In this document: in pieces, positions 54,648 through 63,977 of the stretch
How the letters are laid out: every line of letters starts with the position of its first letter
Numbering within the stretch: position 1 is the first letter of the stretch
Assembly (NCBI GenBank): GCA_020283715.1
Contig: JAIQCW010000062.1
Coordinates: 46,671 to 110,670 of the forward strand
Length of the DNA stretch: 64,000 bases
Source of the DNA: Cytauxzoon felis
Taxonomy: Eukaryota > Apicomplexa > Aconoidasida > Piroplasmida > Theileriidae
Reading direction: 5' to 3'
Position numbers and translations under genes: made by a program
The notes under the pieces: model-generated
What the model was told of the DNA's origin: nothing
Seen by the model: only the letters and a program-made list of their open reading frames with translations
The model's database searches: none

Positions 54648-57124
54648 TCAAGTTCGGCATTTATATTCTACATTGACTGGTTTTTCATTTTCATCAGTTA
54701 AATCACCTTTTGTCTCATTCTCCTTTATTGGTTCCTCACCCTTTATTCCTTCTTCATCCTTTTCAGCTTCTTGCTCTTTATTAAGCTTCTCCTGTTCTTC
54801 CTTTAATTTTCTCTCCTTCTTTAATCTCTTCTTCTCTTGCTTTCTTTTCTTCTTTTCCAATTTCTTCTTCTTTTTTTCTTCCTTTTTAAGTTTCTCTTCC
54901 TCAGTTAGACTTGTATCCTCTACATTGTCGTCGGCAGAGGAGGTTGTTGTTGCTGCTGCATCTTCAGCTTGGAGATCCTTTACTTCGTCATCATTTGCAA
55001 CTGGAGTATCTTCATTGGTGTCCTTTGGTGGAGTCTTCTTCTTAGGCTTTTTGCTCTTTTTGGCTTTTTTTCCTTTTTACCCTTTTTGCCCTTTTTAGTT
55101 TTCTTACCCTTCCTCTTCTTACGTAAACCTCTCAATGCGCCACCTTCTGATAAATCATCTTCTTCACCGTCCTTTACAAGATCGTTCGTTTGTAAAAGAG
55201 ATACATTGTCACTGACATCCAAAGTTTCAGCCGGATATTCAGATAACAATTCATCCAAACTTCCCTCTTCATCTGAAGGAGCTGGTGATACTTCTCCGCC
55301 TTCAAATGTGGGTGGTAATGCCTCGTTTTCCTCTGATGTATCTGGTTGCACATCACTACCCTCAACCGCTGCCTCTTCTAATTTACCGGCCTCTGATTCA
55401 TCGAGAACTGGTAAAGGTTCATCCTCCTCCTGAATGGTTTCCAATTTAGGCTGATATTTGCCATCTAATACAGGTTTCGCTTCTTCTACAGGTACAGTAT
55501 TGACATCCTGAACCATTGGTACTTGATCAGTGACTTTGTCTTTGTCGTCCAGTTCCATTGAAGGATTAGCCTCTCCAGATGATGTTACAGCCTTGTCTTC
55601 TCCACTTGAGGTCTTTCCACTAGGCGTGGTGGTCTCCTTATTTACTTCCCCCTCCGCTTCCCTGAGATCAGCTACGGGTTCCACTTGAGGTCCAGTACTA
55701 CTCTCCTTTCCACTCGCCGTGGCGGCCTCTATATTTACCTCACCTCGACTCCCATGGATCGTCTCGGATTCTTCGCCACGATCTCCGGGAGTGGCATTAC
55801 CGTTTACGGGGAGTGGATTGGAAGAGCTGTCTGCAGGACTGACCTCAGGTGAGACGCCGAGTGGAACAGTAGTTGTGACCTCGGGAGCTGAAAGACCTAC
55901 GGTGGAGGCGAGTGGACCTTCGGTCGTTAAACTATTGTCGGTATCATTATTTAATTTAGCTTTCTTCTTTGAGGGTAGTGCGGTATCGATATCTCTAATG
56001 CGTAGGTACTCGTATTCGTGTACATGTTTATATTTCTTTTGTCCTTTTTTATAATCATCTTGTCCCTTTGTTGTATTTTTAAATTTATGTTTCGATGTAC
56101 CGGACTTTACATAGACTTTTGATGATTTTTTCTTTATAATCAGGTCTCCATTTTTATTTTTCATGACTTTAACTTTTGATGAGGGTGACTGATCATCTTT
56201 GGATGCGGACGATGCAACATCGATGGGTATTTCAACACCTTCTGGTAATGAGGTTACATCAACGACTTCTTTTATAGTTCCCGTTTGTAGATCCTTTTCA
56301 CTGGCATCACTTCCAGAGGTTACGGTGGAATCTCCATTCGATACATTTTCATCGGTTGCTGTTGTCGTACTTGCATCCGTTTTTGTAGATGGAAGTTCAT
56401 CACTTGTCGTTAAATCCGTGGTTTGTGTACTTGCATCGGATGTTTGTGGATTTCCTTCCGCTACAACATTCCCTTCAGTTGATGAACTTCCATCTACGCT
56501 TGATAGTGGAATGACAACTTCGGGTACAACAACTTTCACTTGTCCATCTTCGACTTTAAATTTGACATCTTCATGTTCGACATTTTCACCAACACTACTA
56601 TTTGTAGCTGAGGCGAGTGAATTAAAAGAGTTCTCTGCAGGGGGATTAACATTACTTCCACTTTCTTCAGTAACAATTGTATTAACATCTTCATTACTAC
56701 TGGACATCATACTTGAATCATCATTTACAGACGATTCTGTAGAACTTTCACTTGTAGAAACAGGTACTCCAGTTAAAGATCTGACATCACCACCAACAGT
56801 TGAACTATCAGAGCTTACATTATCATTGGATTTAGATTCCATAACTACATTATCCATATTGAATTCAGATGTTGAACCCATAGTACATAAACAATTAGCT
56901 GTACCCATTTTACATTTACCATCTCTCATACTAAATGGGCATGGAACTAATTTCTCTTTTGACAACTCCTTATCATTTGTATACTTATGTGCTAATGTAG
57001 CCAAATCTTTAGCAGCATCTAATACAACTTCAGGGTCATCTTTTTTACCATTGGCAATACCAACAAAGGTATAAATGACCGGTAATATAATAAACAATTT
57101 ATTAAATATAGCCATGATTAACAA
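54648..57124 (-). CDS. Secreted acidic Ser/Thr-rich protein with Lys-rich C-terminus, one in-frame PME
   Basis: An N-terminal hydrophobic segment (IFNKLFIILPVIYTFVGIANG) looks like a signal peptide. A short Cys cluster (CPFSMRDGKCKM..NCLC, residues about 60-80) is followed by a long acidic Ser/Thr/Val tract without recognised fold. A PME segment spans about residues 402-508, and the C-terminus is strongly basic (GKKGKKEKKPKR, then KKKRKQEKKRLKKERK). At a T-run on the plus strand (55065-55071) the frame changes, and coding potential continues in the other frame to 54648. I treat this as one gene with a homopolymer frame error or lesion. A host-cell-exported or merozoite surface/secretory protein is possible; no family is recognised. 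Confidence 0.65.
55600..55917 (-). repeat. PME in secreted-protein exon
   Basis: Host-sense. L11-variable GCT/AGC, border, then L11-variable GAC/GTC (55747-55763, loop TCCCATGGATC), L11-fixed, TT CCGT/ACGG, TGC module, border. The GAC/GTC allele recurs at 57960. Confidence 0.85.
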
Positions 57125-57506
57125 TTATAAATTTATATACAAACATCAAATATGATGTAATTTATACTTAAAAGAGTGATAATCTTTATAAATACGATCT
57201 AATGATCATATAATTAATATACACTCTCATATAAATGACTAGTATTATTTTCAATTTAAAAAGAATCTAATCAATAATTTAAATCTAACATGCTCAAATT
57301 TCGCACTTGATACAGATTTAGCACATTTTTATCTCAAAAAAATACACCGATGAAAAAAATTCCATAAGAGGTATCTGTACTCATAATGGCACATTTTATA
57401 GATTTCTATAAAAAACAAACCAAATATACAGATTAATTAATTTTATCAATTAAATTAATACCAGTTTATCATTATTTACTGTTGAATTAGCTGAATTTTT
57501 TAAAAT
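57125..57506. other. AT-rich gap, no gene or PME seen
   Basis: Between the start of the secreted-protein gene and the end of the next minus-strand gene. Only A/T-rich sequence is seen; it presumably includes a promoter and a 3' region. Confidence 0.5.
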
Positions 57507-59174
57507 TTATGCATCCATTGATTTCATACGTTGCAATCGTTTCAGCCTGTAAAAAAAGTGATTTTAAAGCCTATAAATCTCAAACATACCTTAATATCTC
57601 AGCAGCTTTCTTTCTAGCTTCCTGTATTAATTGTAATTCATCTTCATCATCTTGAGTTGATTGCGGTATGACATCATCAACCTTAACTTCATTCATATGC
57701 TTAAACATCGCATTCAAATCATCCTGTGTACTTGAAACACCATCTACAGAAGTAATATCATCTGATATATCTATATTGACATCGGATCTTTCACCTAATG
57801 TACTTTCTTTGTCTCCACTTGAGGTCGTCCTGTTGTTGCCACTCGCCATGGTGGCTTCCTTATTTAGTTCTCCCTCCGCTTCCCTGAGATCAGCTACGGG
57901 TTCCACTCGAGGTCCAGTACTATTATTCATTCCACTCGCCGTGGTGGCTTCTCTATTTACCTCACCTCGACTCCCATGGATCGTCTCGGATTCTTCGCCA
58001 CGATCTCCGGGAGTGGCTCTACTCTTTAGAGATAGGTAATTGGAAGAGCTCTCTGCAGGAGAACGCGAGGTTGTAACTTCGGTGGAACGCCTAGTGGAAG
58101 AAGAGTTGGATTGGACCTCAGGTGGTGCATCATGGGGTTTTTTATCATCATTATAGTGTTTTTTACCCCCACTTTCCCCCACAATATCATCTATATCCAT
58201 ATCATTGGTTTTGTTATGTTTGCGATATTTTTTATTGCTTGGATAGAAGTTATTGGTGAATGTGGTGAAGCATAATTTATTATTATCATTATCATCTTGT
58301 TTATATGTGATATAGTTATGGATATGTAATTCGAGTTCATCTTTTAATTTAATATAATTTTTTAATAAATGGAAACGATATTCACCAAAAAAATCACTTT
58401 TATATGAGATTTTATCTAATTGTCTTAAAAAACGTGTAATATTATATCTTTTAACTAAATTTATATTATTATCGAATATATCTAATAATATTTTCCTTTT
58501 AAATTCATCAATAGATAATAATAGAGACATTAATGTATTTTTTATTAATTTATTTTTATTTTCACGAAATTTATAAATATTACTACGTAATTTAATAACT
58601 TCTGGATGTGTTTTAATAAATTTATCAATTATAATACTATTTGTTATATCATTATTATCATCTAATGATTTAAATAATAATTTATCTCTTTTTATATTTA
58701 TTCTTAATCTTTTTAACATATCACATATAAATTTATTATATATATATTCTATTGATTCTAATGATAACATATTTTTACCTGTTGATATTTCATTTAATAT
58801 TAATGTTCTTGTTTTATTTATAGATAATATCAATTCTGATTCCATTGTACTTGATAATGATGAATATTTACCATAATATAATTCACGTATATTACTATAA
58901 ATCATAAAATCCCATAAATAATCTTTATATCCATTATTATCTATACCTTTCCAAAAATTACTTAATGATAACAAATTCTTATTCTTATTTTTCTTTTCAT
59001 TAATTACAGGTACATCTTCACCTATATCAAAGTTTATATATATACAAACCAAATAAACATACTATTTATAGTATCAGTTCTATTATAAACATCCTCTTCA
59101 ACGTCAGTATCGTCCGCAAATAAATCTAAATTCGGTATATTAAGCACATCATCGTCAACATCAACATTAGACAT
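57507..59174 (-). CDS. Conserved hypothetical protein, 527 aa, 3 exons, one in-frame PME
   Basis: Exons in transcript order 59174-59063, 59021-57590, 57546-57507 join in phase. Acidic N-terminus (DVDDDVLNIPNLDLFADDTDVEED), long helical Lys/Asn/Leu-rich middle (residues 50-310), a PME segment at about 336-440 preceded by a G-run module (GGKKHYNDDKKPHD), and a charged helix at the end (IQEARKKAAEILRLKRLQRMKSMDA). The acidic start and basic helical end would suit a nuclear protein. I do not recognise the family. Divergent from GRASP with about 295 bp between starts. Confidence 0.6.
57813..58126 (-). repeat. PME in exon 2 of the 527-aa hypothetical
   Basis: Host-sense. L11-variable GCT/AGC, border, L11-variable GAC/GTC, L11-fixed, TT CTCT/AGAG, CTGCAG module, right end ACCTCAGGTGG. 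Same module order as 55600-55917 apart from the TT allele. Confidence 0.85.
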
Positions 59175-59468
59175 TTTCAAACAAATTTACATTTAAAATC
59201 TGTTTTATTTTTAAAATCCCATTGTACAAAACTCTCTAACCAATGTCAAACTGCCACACATACATAGACAACCATCATAGTCTATAATTTTAAATATTCA
59301 TACATATTCTTTATATTTAATGTATTTTAATATTAGCAAAAGTTTTAATTTCAAAAGTTAATTGTCGTATTAAAACCGTCATTGTAGATTCTAACCAACT
59401 AACTACATCCATCTATCGTAATCAATTATTTCTAACATGTATAATTTGTAAATCAATAAATCAATAAA

Positions 59469-60707
59469 ATGGGAGCAAATTCTTCCAGTAATACTACTAC
59501 TGGAGGTATTTTATCCATAATAATACCATTTCATCATTCATTTAGGTCTCAGAGTACATCGTGTTTACCCGAATGGGCCCGGAGGTACGTTACATGGACT
59601 TATTACATTCACAAATTAAATACAATTCCACATTCCATGAAAGATCCATCTATTTCCACCTGAGGTCCAATCCAATTCTCCTTTCCACTTGCCTCCATCG
59701 TTGGTCTTGCAGACAGCCCTTTTATTTACTTCTCTCTAAAGAGTATAACCACTCCCAGAGATCGTGGCAAAGCTGAATGTGTTAGGACTTTAACCTCGAG
59801 TGGAACCCGCAGCTGATCTCAGGGAAGCGGAGGGATAGGTATATAGAGGAGGCTCCACGCCAGTGGAATGGACGGTAGGATTGTAACATCAGGTGGAAGC
59901 TGTCTCCATGACAAGGAAAGGATTTCAGGTGAATCAAACGGCAGGACGAAGATATATTATGTATTTTTATATATGTTATGTATAGAATCGGTTGGTATAG
60001 AGGTATTTTTCGATTATATATTGGAGGCGGATGGTAATTCGTATAATGATGATAGTGATGAGACATTGAATCATTTTACTGATTATATTGGTAGTCAGGA
60101 GGGTAAAGAGGTGAATTTAACGGTATATAATGCTAGAAAGAAGACTGTACGTACTGTAACAATTGTACCTAGGAAATGGAATGGTATAGGTTTATTAGGA
60201 TTGACTGTTAAATTTGGTGAATTTACTGCAATGGATGAGGGTGTACGTGTAGTTATGGTACATGATGGTTCACCAGCAGCTAAAGCTAATTTATTACCAA
60301 TAACAGATTATTTATTGGGTACATCATTACAATTATTTATTGATTTAGATTGTGTAAGGATACATGCAGCTGATCGTATAGGTGAACTTGTACACTTATG
60401 GGTATATAATTCTATAACTGAAACTATTAGGAAAACTGTTATTATACCAAATGAAGAATGGGGTGGACAAGGTACATTAGGATGTGATTTGGCCAATGGT
60501 TATATACATCGTATACCATATGTTAAATCTATATGGAGTATACCAAGCATTGAAGAAATACAACATTCAGAAAATGGGGAAGAAAGTATTGAACTTGAAA
60601 TGAATAACACAAACACTAATAATAAAAATAATGATGAACCATATCTTCCACCATCAATCGTAGATCTCGAATTATCCTCCGCTATAGAAAAAGATACAGA
60701 CACATAA
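59469..60707 (+). CDS. Golgi reassembly stacking protein (GRASP), 3 exons
   Basis: Golgi-membrane tether with tandem PDZ-like domains. Exons 59469-59505, 59546-59584, 59986-60707 give 265 aa. MGANSSS is an N-myristoylation signal. Exon 2 holds LRVHRVYPNGPG, the start of the first PDZ; EVFFDYILEADG, VTIVPRKWNGIGLLGLTVKF, VVMVHDGSPAAKANL and VIIPNEEWGGQGTLGCDLANGYIHRIP are the GRASP signatures in order. The C-terminal tail is short and Asn-rich, so the Ser/Pro-rich domain of animal GRASPs is absent, as usual in Apicomplexa. Intron 2 (401 nt against 40 nt for intron 1) contains a PME. The long open frame through that intron (from 59868) is element sequence, not protein. Confidence 0.92.
59655..59899 (+). 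repeat. PME in GRASP intron 2
   Basis: Host-sense. TGC GTCT/AGAC, TT CTCT/AGAG, L11-fixed with one arm change (ACCAC/GTGGC), L11-variable GCT/AGC, right end CATCAGGTGG. Confidence 0.85.
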
Positions 60708-60786
60708 TATTTAATATTATTTTCTTTATACACATTCTCCATACAAATAGCAATATCTCTTCTATTCTTCCACCCTTTGTCTGACA

Positions 60787-60998
60787 CTCCACTTGAGATC
60801 AATACTCTACATCTCTCCCACTCGCCGTTCCACTTGAGGTTACCTCCACCGTTGGTCTTGCAGACAGCTCTTCTAATTACTATCTCTGAAGAGTAGAGCC
60901 ACTCCCGGAGATCGTGGCAGAAGTGGAAAACCCGTAGCTGATCTACGGGAGCTGCAAGGGGAGGTAATTAGAAAAGGCCTCCACGGCGAGTGGAAAGG
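60787..60998 (+). repeat. PME downstream of GRASP
   Basis: TT hairpin with changed loop (CTCT-GA-AGAG), L11-fixed, L11-variable AGC/GCT with loop GATCTACGGGA, border hairpin at right. Followed by Tpr-like relics. Confidence 0.85.
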
Positions 60999-61019
60999 AA
61001 GTGAATGTGATCACATATG

Positions 61020-62990
61020 TAGATATGACGGAGGATTCTATATTTATATTATCTATGATTTGGACTTTCGATCAATGTTAGACTATATTGAAGCCAAAGT
61101 ATGAATCATGGGCATTTGGTGCCATATTTGGAGCGGCTAATAATGATATTATCGCAAATCCAACAGGCATCCAATATACCTGGAACGATCAAGCTGGTAG
61201 TCCTAGCAATACTAGTACTAAAACTGTTAGTGCTGATGATGATAAAGGTAATAGGACAACTGCAATAGGTAAATTAGCTGGTAAACTTAATAATACAGAT
61301 AACGGTGTTGGCGGGAAACTTGGAGGAGCCTGGCCGAGTAATATGGATAAATTATCCAACCATCCTTTTCAGGTACCAGTTATTATATTATCTGTTGTTG
61401 GAGGAGTATTGATTTTCATGTTAATATTTGCGATATCCTCAGTTAGCGGGGACACTGATGACGAGTTGTTTATAATTATTGGTATATCATCTTCTGTATT
61501 AACTATAATTTCTATACTCGCTGGTCTATTGCCATCAAACTATGAGGATAAGAAAAATCTTAAAGAAATATCATTAGAATATTACAATTTTACACAGATA
61601 TATGAAAGCAAAACTAGTACTAGTACAGTTCCTGGTGCTACTGAGAATACTGATCCAGGTGATAAATCCGGTGGTAATAAAAAAATTGACGCCACAAGTG
61701 TTAAAGATAATAATCATTTCAAGACGAATGACAATGATCCACAACATGCTCCTAAAATTAGAGTTAAAACTAATATTAGTACTCAAACGTTGGGTATAGC
61801 TAAGGCTAATATTATTGCAGTTATTGGGAATTATTTTCCTTTTTATTGTTAAGATGACCAATATGGATTAAGTTTCTAACCGGCGGATTATGGACTTGGG
61901 ATCAAGTAAGTCAAATGATGCCTCCACCACCATTGAATCTGGATGAAATAGGTAAAGACCCAGCTGGTAGCTCTCAAACCGAAGTTGAAATACAGATTAG
62001 TCAGACGGATAATTATACAAGTGGTACTACAGTTAAAGCTTCTACAATGGCTAATAATCCCAAGAGTGGTTTCAAGAGATATACACATTATATCGGTGAA
62101 AATAAATTTACACTGAAGCGAATTAAAAAGGACGCCAGTACCAATCTTACAGGTGCTCTAGATAATAATATAACTACAGCTAATACCAGATTTGTTCACG
62201 TATATCATGGTGGACCTAATACCAATACACCGTTGCTAATAGCTATCAAAGGAACTAGTTGGGAATATTATAGTAATGATAATCCAAATAATGCTAATAA
62301 TAGAAATTGGACCTCAGTTACCATTACTGTAGATCCTGACGGCACTTCCAATGGTCCATTCTTAGTCGAATTGGATAAACTTAATGATAAGGCCAATGGA
62401 CAAACGGTCATTCATTTAGAGAAGACGGATACCGTGGGAGTAATTGAATCCAGTGGTAATAAGAATTATTATACTGGTCCAAGTAGTGGTACGATAACAA
62501 TTACTGTTGCTCAGGCCAGCAATAACGTACCTGATGGATATGTGGCGTATGAGCATAAATGTACTGGTAATCTCACTAATGTTACATTTAAACATAATGG
62601 AAATCCCATAAAATGGAAAGGTTCAGATAGTGAATATATAACTATTGAAAAGAGTAAGAAAGTATGGGTATTTTATAGAGATGGGGATTTGGATAAGCCT
62701 CTACTATTGTACTTTAAGAAGGGCACAAGTAGTAGTGCTACGGATAATTGGTACGGTAAAGGTATGAAGTGGATATTCCAGGACAAATTGAAAGGAGTAG
62801 ATGCATCAACAAGTCTACCTGGCGGTAATGATAAGAATAAAATTGCTTCTAAGCTCAATGAGATGGTTAGACAGGGTACTTTTAAAGAATTGAGCTATGA
62901 ATCATATTCGTGTTCATAATCGCTGCGACAAAGAATCTACTGATGAATCTCCTCCTAGCGGTAAAATTAAAGTTGATACCATCGGTGAAA
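61020..62990 (+). pseudogene. Tpr/FAINT-like relics between PMEs
   Basis: Pieces of the family in order: the fifth-membrane-segment motif with stop (MIWTFDQC, about 61058-61080); a frame 61088-61852 with two hydrophobic segments (VPVIILSVVGGVLIFMLIFAI; FIIIGISSSVLTIISILAG) like the pair before the C-terminal block of the copies at 19467 and 47901; a second fifth-segment motif (GLWTWDQVSQMM, about 61887); and a frame to 62919 with two beta-rich units (TRFVHVYHGG..PLLIAI; KVWVFYRDGD..PLLLYF). The sequence ends in ENKPFLVDGRTSGRINFN, shared with the relic at 29035. N-terminal and C-terminal membrane blocks are missing, so this is a remnant or a donor store rather than a full gene. Confidence 0.6.
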
Positions 62991-63048
62991 ATAAACCATT
63001 TTTGGTCGACGGTAGAACATCCGGCAGAATTAATTTTAATATTGAATT

Positions 63049-63162
63049 TCCACGATCTCCGGGAGTGGCTATACTCTTTAGAGATAGGTAATTGGAAGAA
63101 GCCACCACGGCGAGTGGAATAGATGTTGTATAATATACGGTGGAGGTAACCTCAAGTGGAGG
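63049..63162 (-). repeat. Half-PME (L11-fixed half) after the relics
   Basis: Begins inside L11-fixed, then TT CTCT/AGAG, border hairpin, ACCTCAAGTGG. It joins directly to the coding-like end of the relic, as at 29034. Confidence 0.8.
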
Positions 63163-63176
63163 ACTTTTGTGTATAA

Positions 63177-63616
63177 TTAGATTAGTATTTTTTTCATGAG
63201 TGTGAGTTCATTTTGTAGAAAGTTGTGGGTCCATCGAGTATTTTCGAAATTCATTGAGATTTTATCATAATCGCAATCTGTATAATGATTATAATTGGGA
63301 TGTAATTTTCTTAGAGATGGAATTGATGATAATGAAAATTCACAACGTTCAATAGGATCCCATTGTAATTCATTTATATTTAATTTCAATTTTCCTTTAA
63401 TTAATTTAAATGATAAATCAATTTCTAATTTTAATGATTCAATTAATATTTCATTCATAATTGTTTTATAAAGTATCAATTCAGATGAATCTTTTACTGT
63501 ATTCACATATTTATAACGCATCTGCTGTAATAAACTCCATTGACGCGGACTTATTTGACCACTCTTTAATGACTCCAATTTACATAGTCGAACACCATTC
63601 AACAACTCCATACTTT
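63177..63616 (-). CDS. C-terminal exon of an unidentified protein (gene continues right)
   Basis: The frame is preceded on its 5' side by an acceptor (TATTACAG at about 63617-63624), so this is probably a last exon with the rest beyond the PME and the window edge. Helical, with Trp-containing segments (QWSLLQQMRYKYV; LQWDPIERCEFSL; TRWTHNFLQNEL). Not recognised. Confidence 0.45.
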
Positions 63617-63652
63617 TCTGTAATATCAATATTATATCATATCAATCACCAA

Positions 63653-63845
63653 TCCACTCGAGGTCCAATCTAACTCTCTTCCTCTTGCAGAGAGCTCTTC
63701 CAATTACCTATCTCTAAAGAGTAAAGCCACTCCCAGAGATCGTGGCGAAGATGAAGGTATGGATTGGACCTCAAGTGGAACCTGGAAGCGATCTACGGGA
63801 GCTGGAAGGGGAAGTAAATAGAGGAGCTGTCTGCAAGACAACGAA
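63653..63845 (+). repeat. PME near right edge, probably intronic
   Basis: TGC CTCT/AGAG, TT CTCT/AGAG, L11-fixed (loop CCCAGAGATC), L11-variable AGC/GCT, TGC GTCT/AGAC. Lies on the 5' side of the partial minus-strand exon. Confidence 0.85.
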
Positions 63846-63915
63846 AGTTGGAGATGAGGTTAGAGATTGTACTTCGAGTGAAAAAGATGGGGGTAGATGT
63901 TGGGTATTGGTGGGG

Positions 63916-63950
63916 TAGCGAAGAAAATGATAATACAATTTTCCTCGCTA
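63916..63950. repeat. Inverted repeat, 13-nt arms with one mismatch
   Basis: TAGCGAAGAAAAT (63916-63928) and ATTTTCCTCGCTA (63938-63950) around 9 nt. A shorter related dyad (AGCGAGAAATTTCCTCG) occurs at 40941, just upstream of the cyclase. Role unknown. Confidence 0.5.
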
Positions 63951-63960
63951 AAAAAATTTT

Positions 63961-63977
63961 CTCCGCCTTCGGCGGAG
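63961..63977. repeat. GC-rich hairpin followed by T-run
   Basis: CTCCGCC-TTC-GGCGGAG then GGTTTTATTT. It looks like an intrinsic terminator in shape, but the context is eukaryotic and the sequence stops 23 bp later. It is compositionally unlike everything else here except PMEs. Confidence 0.4.

Noticed and set aside
54625..55098. Plus-strand Ser/Phe-rich open frame of 157 codons
   Set aside because: It is the antisense of the Lys-rich tail of the secreted-protein gene; the composition follows from AAG/AAA codons on the other strand.
59868..59985. N-terminal extension of GRASP through the PME
   Set aside because: The reading frame is open but is element sequence. Proper GRASP N-terminal exons with a myristoylation signal exist at 59469-59584 and splice in phase to 59986.
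1455..63845. CRISPR-like array
   Set aside because: Copies are dispersed, variable in length and internally palindromic, with no regular spacers and no cas genes; the genome is eukaryotic.
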